In this document: one piece after another, positions 1 to 9,300 of the stretch
Numbering within the stretch: the stretch's first letter is position 1
Layout: every line of letters starts with the position of its first letter
Assembly: GCA_004335635.1 (NCBI GenBank)
Contig: QAXH01005109.1
Span: 1-15,889, forward strand
From: Chloromonas sp. AAM2
Taxonomy: Eukaryota > Chlorophyta > Chlorophyceae > Chlamydomonadales > Chlamydomonadaceae
DNA length: 15,889 bases
Direction of reading: 5' to 3'
Program-made: the position numbers and the translations under genes
The notes under the pieces: generated by a model
The model's database searches: none
Told to the model about the DNA's origin: nothing
The model's input: only the letters and a program-made list of their open reading frames with translations

Positions 1-440
1 TGTCGCAGCCAGCGCAGAACGCGACAGGCAAGTGACCTCCTGACATCGGGTCCAAACTAGTGCGTTCCACAATTGTGCGTGAGTCATCGCAGAAACTACT
101 GTTCGTACAGTACAAATGCCTCGTTGCATCAATGGCAAGGCTGACAAGTCATGACCAGACACTCAGTGTTCACACAGAACACCAATAACTGCAAAAGGAA
201 TGATTGACCAAAGAAGTGATTGCAGATGCAGCGACAGCAGTGTGTCCAGCAGCAACTGATGGCACAGAACTGAAATGCCGCAAGGTGGCTCTGTAAGCAC
301 GCACCATGGTCATTCATTGTAATCCAAACTACACATGTTAAGGCGTTGAGACCCGGGCCGCATGTGCAAGCCAATACTAACGCAAAATCGGCACAAGTGC
401 TGTCCAACCGCAACAGGCAAAAAGTCTCCTGCTCGTCACG
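1..440. other. Flank downstream of the trehalase; no gene seen
   Basis: Short open frames exist on both strands but none has a recognisable motif, splice partner or family pattern. The part nearest 440 is probably the 3' end of the trehalase transcript; the rest is intergenic or belongs to a gene mainly outside the window. Confidence 0.5.
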
Positions 441-445
441 TTACA
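441..445 (-). terminator. Probable polyadenylation signal of the trehalase
   Basis: TTACA on the plus strand is TGTAA on the minus strand, 104 nt past the trehalase stop codon. TGTAA is the usual polyadenylation signal of green algae. I saw no other TGTAA on this strand between the stop and position 1. Confidence 0.55.
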
Positions 446-548
446 CAAGAGCGTGGGCGTTGTGCTCATGTTGCATGGACAGAGGACTGGCCCATGACAT
501 GGTTTGCACATGCGTCAGCAGTTGCTGTACAACTCTCTTCTGTCGAAT

Positions 549-3500
549 TCAGGCAAGACTGGGGCGGTAGCCTAATGCCAGCAGGTCCAGGACAACACCA
601 TTAGTCCAGCCAAATCCAACCTGCACAAAGAGCAGTGTAGGACAACACGTCTTACACCACTAGGCACACAAGCGGGCAATCTTCTGAATGGCTATCACTC
701 AATGATTGGATCGGCAACCTCATCAAGCACCCATAGATTGCTGAGTTCTCGAGTGCCATGGCACCTGGCAGTGTGCCGCTTGCGTATAGCTGTTACATAC
801 AGCACTAGTATCTGGACAGTGTATCTGATGGCGGTTCAAGAGGTCGTTCCAACAGTACCAGATGCGTGGCTTGTGTGACCATCTGAAACCCAGCTACAAT
901 GGCTGATGTTTGCCTGGTGTACCTGAGGTGCTGCCAGCTGCTCATTTATCACTTGCCTGTGGGTCATATTCGCCTCCACTGCCCCGCTGACCAGGGTGGG
1001 CAGCGTCATACTTCTCATGCATGTGGCCGGTCAAGCGGTACGCCTGCCACGTGCTGTTGAGCCACCTGCCCGCCAGATCGCACGCCAGATCACTGGCGCC
1101 CTCGACCCCTGCATGGCTCAGTCCCTCGATCACCATGTGCTGTAGCGGCGGCCATGCATTGGGTGCGTCCCACTGCTGCCCTGTGTCAATGAGTGAGGTA
1201 GCCACTCCTGGGCACAGGACATGAAGGGATAGACTCAGTGGATCAGCCAGCGAGTAAGCAGAATATTGACAGGCACAGGGCGCCCCGCCAGTACCAGGAG
1301 AAAGCAAGAGCAATAGGTCGTGTGTTTAGGCAAGCCAGCCAGCTAGTGCATTAACAACACCTGCAACAGGGGATGCAACAATGCTCTAATGATGGCGGTT
1401 CTAGGGTGCTCTCTCCCGCCACTACTGTAGTGCCTCTGCACCCCCAGAAAACACCACACAGCTGCAACATGCGCCATGGGGTGTGTAGTGCAGCTTGTCG
1501 CTGTCGGACTGCCTCTGCACACCAGCAACGCCCTTCTGCTTCATGTCACCACGTTTTCTCACGCTCACCACCGGCCTGTAGCAGCCCCGAGCCCCTGAGC
1601 CCTTCCACCGCCGCCTGTGCCTGTACTGACCCGGCCTGCACCCCGCCAGCCCAAAGCGGCACCCAATTGCTAGCCAGCTGCCGGCGCAACTGGACAGCCA
1701 CCAGAGGCCGCTGCTGGTTCCCTGCCTGCTGCGCTCCGCTCACACCCTGTGCTACCGGTCCACTGCCTTCACCAGTTACCAGAGCTGCTTGCTTGGCTGT
1801 GTTTGATGGCTGAACGGCAGCCTGGGTTTGCAGGCTGCCTGGCGTTTCTGCTGTTTCTTGCACCGCTTCTTCTGGCTGTGATGCGTCCACTAGAAGCAGG
1901 TCCTGCCAGCACTTGTCTTCGACGCTCCACATGAGCTCGTGCAAGGAAGTCCACCGTTGCCGAGCGTAGCCCAGAAATTCAACGTGTGCGTCTGTTTCCC
2001 CGAGACACTGTGCTATGTGGGCGATGTCTGATGCTAGCATCGCAATGAAGGCATTCAAGTCCACTGGAAGTATCTGTGTGTGCAAAGCCAGACAGAACAG
2101 AGGACTGGATCAAAACAGGAGCAATAACAGCTTGCAATGCGGAAGGGCCTGGGACGTCGAAGATTGTGCAATATGAGTGCTAGCACGATGGTCTTGTGTT
2201 GATTACCACAAGCGCAACAGTTTGCATTTGTTCACGCTACGTTGGCATGGCACAATGTCAATGCATCACATAAGGTTCTGGAACAAGGATGAAGGTCTGC
2301 AAAAAGGATTAGGGTCTGCAAAAGGGTTGTGACATACGCTGTGGCTGAAAACGACCAGGCTTGCTGGCACTACTATTTTTAAAGACTTTCAAACCTACGA
2401 ATGAGGTGAGGATGACCCATCATCGAGCATGAGTCCAAACGTACATGGTGTAAATAAAGCAGGGCAAGGGATGGGTTTGGGAGGATTCGAGTGATGAAGA
2501 GCATGTTCTCACCGTGGTTGTGCGTGTTGTGGCGAGGTCTTCAGGCCTGTCCGGATCACACCACCTTGACGAGAAGTCCCAGCCTGACTCCGCGGCACTG
2601 GCCAGCTCGTGCCACAGCTGCCGGGCACCTGCCCTGCCTGAGGGGTGCTGCAGGTCAAAGCGGCTGCTGGCCAGGGTCCAATCCTCCCTGGGATGCGTCA
2701 GGACACAGGCCAAGACGCCATGAGCCGCAATACAGTAAGAGTCAGCAGTCTTTGAATGCATGTTAAACAATTACGTTGATTGGCGCCATGACGCAAAGAA
2801 CGACAAGAGTTGTGTTAACGTGCAGTGCACCTTCAAACTATGCATCAACAACTGGACGTCCGTCAAGATGTGCTACACTGGTGGTCCGCACTGGGAAATC
2901 ATAGAAGCTGCTCCATCAGACGTCAGTTACTGAGATGGAGGATGTGGACTGGTAACCATGCAGGCCTCGGTGGCAAAATCTTACCTTCGATATAGGTAAA
3001 GAGTTTGGCATAGACACTGAGGGTTGTGAGCTGACGTCTCAATCAAACAGTCAAGCTGCTTGTGCTCTCATCCACCCTGGTGCCCCCACCTGTATGATTC
3101 AGGCCTCGGTGCCCACCAGTCAGCGCAGTACCGCGACAATGAGTGTGTCGACGCATGGCCTCGGCATGTGACAGCCACAGCCTTGGGGGTGCTGGTCCAG
3201 TACTCCCATGTCGTGATCAGCCGAGGCAAGGCATACCTGTGCAGCCACTGTGACCCTGATGGCAAGTGAGGGCAGCTTGGCATGATGCGTGGAACAGAGC
3301 AGATCTTAACATGGTCAGGAGTGTTCGGTTGATGAGTTCAGCTGACTGACCTCCGTCAAAAACCTCCCTTGTTTTGAAGTTTTGAATCACATTTGATGCT
3401 GTTTGTGATTGTTGAGATGGCCAACTTTGAAGTCATCTATCAGTAGACCTCTTCTGAAATAAAACCCCTTGGGAACGGAAGCAAAGTGGCTAGTGTCTGA

Positions 3501-6119
3501 GCGGGCCTACCTGAGTAGCTCAGTGTCTATGTCAGCACCCCCTGGATCCCTCTCAGATGCTGGTGCGCTGCCCGCTGCCACGCGCTGTTTGGCCGTGGCG
3601 CTGCATGGGCCCTGCCGCTGCAGCCCTGAGGCGGCCATCACCATGGCGGACATCAGGGGCGGCTGGCTGCAAGTGGGGACCAGAAGGAGGGGAGCAGAAA
3701 GAGAGTTGACAGCAGGAGCAGTGCTGCAAGGTAGAATATTCACAGTAGTCGCTTGTGTTGTGAGCCGCCATGCATTGTCCTCAAACTCCAACTCGCTGCT
3801 GTTTTTTTTCTTGTGATGTCATAGGCTTGACGCTTACTCAGAATGGGTTTCACTTGCACTTGTGGCCATGTAGCCATACGTATGTACATATATGTATTTA
3901 CACCACGGAAGCCGTCAGTGGACATGAAACGGGATGGGCACCGCCCTGGCCTACCCTGGACAAGGAAGCAAAACGAACGCAGAGAACAAAGCAGGCAAGG
4001 CAGGCCAACTGAATGCAAAAGAGGATGGAGCCGCCTAATAGCCATTCAATTTACCCTGCGTGCCATTGTGGTTACTCTATACATTGTGTTCAATAAGTCA
4101 GAGCATCTACACTTTAGCAGTGGCCACTACATGCTGCCCTGTGTTCACTGCCGCACCTGCGGTTCTGGTAGTAGACGCGTGCCCCATTGGGCACATAGCC
4201 TACGTCATCCACTAGGCTGAGCAGGTTCATGACCACATCACGTGCAGTACCGCGCATGTCACAGGCCAGCAGCCCACGCACTACCCAGTAACTGCAGCCA
4301 AGGCATACAAGCGTGAGATGTCATACTCAACTCTTTACAACTGGTGAGCCACAACAGCCATCCAATTGCGTTCGTTCTACAACTCCTGAGCAGGCATCAA
4401 GGAGGACAGGTTGTGTGTCTATGTGTGTACCGCATGCCATATGCACCACATTTCCTATAGCCATAGGAAGACCAACCCATGTCAGAATCCAGTCAAATTC
4501 CTGTGATGCAAACACAAGATTGAGCAAACCAGCCCCCTTGACTTGAGGTCAAAGCTCGAGTGACTGGAGTAGCGGGTACCTGCGCCAAATCTTGATGCAT
4601 ACAGCGCGTCCCTTTTTCAGTTTGGTTCAGCGTGCCCACCTGTCCCAGTAGTAGCACTCCCTGAACCGATCACCCGCAATCATGAACGGCCGGGGGAGGC
4701 CGAGCAGTGTGTGGTGCTGCGGCCTGTGCAGCACATGATCGCTCACCTGCAAGGACAGACACTTCATTATCAGTGACGGATGAAACTTGTAATGCGCAAG
4801 TGTGTTACCAGCGGGTAAGTTCTTGGCATGGCTGTCGTATTGCAATGCAGGCAGAATTCACAACCAAGCCGGCACCAAGCACTCCTCTGGCTCTAGCTGG
4901 CGACCTGTCCAGGATTGGATTCCCGGCCATACACAATCCTATGACCTCCCGCTTATCTCACCCTCCTGCACAGCAGGCTCCACAGTCGGTACACATCCAT
5001 TGCGTAGCGCCTGAGGTCGGGGTCCTCCAAGCCTTGCACCCATGCAGGGCCGGGCTCGCTCATGTCCTCAGGTGCCTCCTCCTCAAGGTCGCTGCAAGTG
5101 GGTGTGCACGTGTGTGTGGCGTGAGTGCATCCACCATTGGGAGCGCCTTGCCCACACTGCCTGAGGTATGCAATACTGACGTTGAACATTCGATTGGATT
5201 GTGCAGCACTTGATCAGAGCCATGATCATGCTTGGGGCTAGGGGAGAGGATGGAAAATTCTCAACGGTTCCAGGGAATGATAGGCGGCATGAGCATGTGT
5301 GTTTGGTGTACAGACTGGCTTGGGGTGGTTCTTGTTGCGCAGCGGGGGTGCCATTCATGGTAACGCCCCCACAGCAAACAAGAGCATATAGCCCTTGACG
5401 CGCACGCTCTGTTGTTATTATGCCTGAGGCTAAAAATGCAAACGTTCCTCGCCTTGAAAATTCCCAAATTGCCTGGCACTTGAAAATATTACCCAGTCAG
5501 TTCACAAGTCATGCTTAAGCGACTTGCAAAGAGGCACGTATTCTTGTAATCATCATCTGGCTCACACTCACTGGCCAGGCGGCAGAAAGAAACGATCCAC
5601 CAACTGCTTTACAGCTTCTCTGCTGGGCAGCCCATCTGGTTCAGTTGCGAAGGGCAGGGCTTCAAATGCCTGAACAAGAGAGGCGGAAGTCGCCTCAGGC
5701 CTCAATGGCATGTCTCTGCAGCAGGTGGCAGAAAACACGAGCTTGACGCCAGTCACAACCAGTGCAGTATCGGCGCGTATCGAGTGCTCTGCAGATGAAA
5801 AGCTTTGGATAGATGCCATGCCTCATTGCCATGTTGCAACCTACCCCAAACTACCCCATACCCTGCCCACATGTCAGACTAACATGGCTGTATGTAATGT
5901 GCAGCTCTCCATCATGTCATTCGGATGTCAATCAGGCATCAAATATCGCGCTTTAGCAGCCAGCTGTACTTACACGAAATGCTTGGAGTCTGGGAAAATC
6001 TTGTGTTGTTGCACTGCATGTAGAAGGGTTCCTGGGCCCCCAGCCAGAACCCAGGCCATGGTGAATGCAGGAAGGTTCTGTATGTCTCGAGATATGCAGA
6101 AGGTTGGCAACACACTCAT
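549..6119 (-). CDS. TRE1: Trehalase (GH37), 11 exons, spliced model
   Basis: Hydrolyses alpha,alpha-trehalose to two glucose. Exons, 5' to 3' on the minus strand: 6119-5974, 5715-5572, 5091-4962, 4746-4640, 4291-4157, 3666-3511, 3236-3090, 2687-2513, 2073-1569, 1207-957, 620-549 (stop TGA 551-549). All phases join, giving 655 residues; the family usually has 550-650. Visible motifs: FPDSKHFVDMPL (about 42-53); signature 1, AGDRFRECYYWDSYW (164-178); PNGARVYY; RSQPP; PRPESYRED (316-324); ESGWDFSSRW with catalytic-acid D359; ILPVDLNAF (381-389); signature 2, QWDAPNAWPP (560-569); HEKYD with E613, which aligns with the catalytic base of bacterial trehalase; GFGWTNGV near the end. Low-complexity Ala/Gln insertion at about 444-512. 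Intron 621-956 uses a GC donor. The N-terminus is the weak point: the chosen ATG gives no clear signal peptide, so an upstream exon may be missing. Family identity is very secure; the start is not. Head-to-head with the AAAP gene at 6310. Confidence 0.94.
621..956 (-). other. GC-AG intron of the trehalase gene
   Basis: The donor on the minus strand reads CCACAG|GCAAGTG, with GC in place of GT but otherwise a near-perfect donor consensus. The acceptor is TTTGTGCAG|GTTGG. Joining 957 to 620 gives GEYDPQ-VGFGWTNG, exactly the junction expected in trehalases (GEY..Q.GFGWTNG), in phase 0. The frame read through the donor stops after a few codons, so the intron must be removed. Confidence 0.88.
5974..6119 (-). 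other. TRE1: First recognised coding exon of the trehalase
   Basis: The exon ends at a GTAAGT donor (GT at 5973-5972) in phase 2; the A at 5715 completes a Val codon and continues into DMPLRP. The encoded LLHAVQ..KIFPDSKHFV block is the conserved N-terminal trehalase segment. In frame, the first ATG after an upstream stop is at 6119-6117 (MSVLPTF...). A second in-frame ATG lies at about 6059. Acceptor-like CAG sequences inside this stretch mean that the real 5' exon boundary could lie lower, with the true N-terminus encoded further upstream. Confidence 0.75.
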
Positions 6120-6309
6120 GGACTCATGTCGCCCACCAAGTCACACTTATTGGCCAACTGTCGCATCTGTTTTGACAAGACGTGCTTGCAAGAGTCTTGA
6201 CCGTGTCGTCGAGTTCTTCTGCCGTCGAGCCAAGCAGCAAACCACCATGTTCATCGCACTCGGCGGGCTGCCATCCTTCATCCACTGAAGTCCAGGGCAT
6301 AACTGTCCC
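6120..6309. promoter_or_regulatory. Divergent intergenic region, candidate bidirectional promoter
   Basis: Only 190 bp separate the modelled trehalase ATG (minus, 6119) from the AAAP ATG (plus, 6310). It contains ATTGG (6149-6153), a CCAAT box when read toward the trehalase, within the palindrome TTGGCCAA (6150-6157). I see no clear TATA box. The limits depend on both start codons being right; the trehalase start is the less certain of the two. Confidence 0.45.
6124..6300 (-). other. Possible upstream ORF or hidden trehalase N-terminal coding
   Basis: A 58-codon minus-strand frame runs from ATG 6300-6298 to TGA 6126-6124, ending 4 nt before the trehalase ATG in a different frame. It begins MPWTSVDEGW and contains an acidic stretch (STAEELDDTVK). 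It could be a uORF in a long trehalase 5' UTR, or it could hold the real N-terminus if an unseen intron joins it to the 5974-6119 exon. I found no convincing phase-matched splice pair. It may equally be chance. Confidence 0.25.
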
Positions 6310-9300
6310 ATGTCGCTCTCAACCCCTTTGCTAGGTGAATTAGAGCCCAGTCACGATACAGAACTGTTGATGCATCGTTCGCGGCAGCAATAGCACTGTC
6401 CTGAGCATGCCGCTCAATGGCGCTCGGCACAAGTGAATTCCCTGCGGCATCCTTTCGCTGGCTACGTCCTATGTTGCTGCGGCATGCTGTGTTACAGCGT
6501 GGCGCTCTCGCAAATTGGGATGTTGGTTGCATGCTTGCAGGCGATGGCGCCAGCCCAGCACTTGGCATGGGTTGGACATCAACAGCCGCAGTTATGCTGG
6601 GGGACATGTTTGGTCTAGGACAGTTGACACTGCCACAGGTGAGCAACTGGGAAGCTACACATAGCAAGCCAAACAGGGCAGCCAACTGAGGGCATGCCAA
6701 GCAGCAATGTCAGGTCAGGCAAACCAAGCCCAGCCAATCAGCCAGTGGGGGCAGGGCGAGTCTAAGACATACCAGCAAGGACGGTTTGGAGGCATCAGGT
6801 TTGGCAGGGACAGTCAGGGCCTTGCTGCAGAAACAAGCGTGATAACGAGTAGCTGTCTGCCAGGGCAGACGAAGTGATGTGCATGTATCATTTACGCTGT
6901 AAGGCTGCTGCTTGCTGGAGACGCTTTTGCTCGGCAGAGGCAGCTAGAGTGGCAACAAGCGAGGAGAGTGAAGCAGGTCTCTTCACCTCACACTCTGTTG
7001 AGCCTCTGCTCTCTGCCCTGGGCTATGTATGCTGCAGACATACGCCCGGTTGGGGTGGCTGCCAGGCTCCCTTCTCATCGCAGGCTTCTGCCTGTTCACG
7101 GTCTACGCGGCTCGGCTTTACATGAAGCTGGCTGTGGCGTGTCCAGATGCAACCATGTTTGATCAGGTATGGGGGGCGACCTACCTACCTCTTGGCCTGC
7201 CCCTGGCATTGCTTCAGGTATGAGGCTGACCTGGCTATCTAGCTCATTACGGCAACCATGAAGCAGCAGTGACGTCGGATGCCCTGGTTGTTGTTTGCTG
7301 TGGCAGGGCAACTACGTTTCAGGGCAACATAACAGAGGATCGCTTTTTATGGAATTGCTTGCATAGTTGGTGCAGTGGCATGGCAGCTAAGCAGTGTATT
7401 GACCTAGCATGCTCAATATGCATGGGCACGAACAGTGCAGTGCAGTGCAGTGCATGTGTGTGTATGCGTACGTGTGTGCACGCGTGTGTATGTGTGTATG
7501 CGCAGGACCTTGCTACAGAAGGCTTGAAACCCTTGTTTGTTTGCTATGCGCTACATGATTGCTCCATCCTGGGTGCAAACAATGCGTATGCGTGTGCGTG
7601 TGCAGGTGGCTCACCGGGCGCTGGGCAGGTGGGGTTCGGCACTCGTGTGGGCGTCCTGCTACCTCTCTGTGCTGCTCTGCCCCATCATCTTCCAGATCAC
7701 GTGTGCTGAAGCGCTCAAACAGGTACGCACAAGTCTTAGCACAGGCCTAGGCACTGGCCTTGCCACAGGCGTCGGAACAGGCTCTATGGTTCATAAACAT
7801 GCTTGCTGGAGTCTCAGGCATGCTATACCGCCTTCAGATGAGACACAGCCTTCAGAGAGGTTTTTTTTGCACCTGGATTTGTTGGCACATAGGACAACTT
7901 CACTGTGCGGGATAGAACCGACCCATGTATCGTCAAGAACTCATGCCCCGGATGCTCAGATGCAGCGTCAAGGGGGTTGTTGAATCTGCGACCACTCTTA
8001 TGTACGGGAAAGAACTATGCATCTGGTGCATAGGTCTAGAACTCATCTCCCTCCCTCAGTGCATGCGGCTCACCAATCACAGCCGCTCCCATGCATGCAT
8101 GCCCATGTGCAGGTCCTGTACCAGTACCACGTGTCGTCCCTGCATGCCAACTTGCTGGTGGCCGCCCTCATACTGCCCCTGGCACAGGTCATTGGGGGGG
8201 AGGGACGGGCTGGATCTAGGGCGGTGCTGCAGGATTAGGCCATTGATAGTAACCTATTCAGTAGCCCAGCTAGTCCCAGTAGCTCTAGCAACACCAGACT
8301 TGGGAATTTGGGGCTTGCTCACGATGCCGTTGCGCACTCTGTGATTGGCTCAAGTGCTGATCTAGCCAGTGCATTGGAGCGCAAAATTCTGGATCTGGAC
8401 GCGTTGGCTGCTGGACAGGCATTGCCTTGCTGGACCACCGTGCCCATGTGACCAACTACTTGGCGGCACATGTGATCGTCGTAGGGAATGCAACGGAGAG
8501 TTGGTCGTAATGCAATCCAGCGCTTCAACACTGACATGCAATGCCTGTGCAGTTCCAACACATGGAGAACATAGCGATTGTATCACTGCTGGGAACGTTG
8601 GGCCAGGTGGTGGCAATCGTGGTGGTCATAGGTAAGTGACAAAGGCCACGAAATTGGTTATTGAAGCTGGATGAGCTAGATATGAGAAAACCAACAGGAT
8701 GGACGGCTTCTGCGATTGAGGCCATTAGCACTAAATTTGAACAACACTTTTATTGGCAACTCAACAAAGTGACCAATCTTTGCAGCTGGTACTGGCCAAT
8801 GCTGGAGTGCCGTGCTGTCTTGCTGCACCTGGTACTGACATTGACACTGTGACATACGCCTGCAGCTGGAGTTCAATATCACCTGACTGCTCTTGGTACT
8901 GATATGACGCCGTGATGTTTGCCTGCAGGCAAACTTGCAGTCATAGTGTGGCAGCAGCACACGGATGAGCTGCCCGCCCCACCCACACACATGGCAGGAA
9001 CGACAAGCGTCCCTGTAGCGCTGGTGGGGGTCATGGACGTAAGTGAGGGTAGCGATCATTGTCACATGATAAGAGTCCATGAGGGAGCCATGATACTTGC
9101 TATAGAAATGATGCAGGATCACTGTATGGGTCCAGAGCCAGGCATGCTGCTAGGTTCGGCTGCCAAGCCTGCCTGTTTGACCGTAATCAAGTTCTCAACA
9201 GTCTGTTGCATGTGGGGCTAGCACCAACATCAGGTGGCAGGGTTTGCATTTGTGGGGATGGCCGTTGCATGCAAGTTAATGTTCAAGATTAAGGTCACAG

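Noticed and set aside
4327..4527. Minus-strand frame with FDWILTWVGL, first considered as the trehalase segment after YYWD
   Set aside because: The phase does not fit, and the true continuation (SYWVVRGLLAC) was found at 4291-4157 with correct phase and motifs.
6417..6540. Continuous plus-strand frame extending the first transmembrane exon upstream to an ATG at 6417
   Set aside because: The acceptor TTGCAG at 6540 joins in phase to a short exon from ATG 6310 with a more natural N-terminus. The 6417 version remains a fallback.
6278..6700. Minus-strand 140-codon frame with a hydrophobic, signal-peptide-like beginning upstream of the trehalase
   Set aside because: It starts with TTG, not ATG, and it is antisense to the well-supported AAAP exon 6541-6638. 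The hydrophobic stretch is antisense to intron sequence just after that exon.
7167..7223. Extension of the AAAP exon past 7166 (VWGATYLPLGLPLALLQ) to a second GTATGA donor
   Set aside because: It would insert 17 residues between DATMFDQ and VAHRALGRWG, where family spacing requires direct joining. It may represent an alternative donor, but I see no support.
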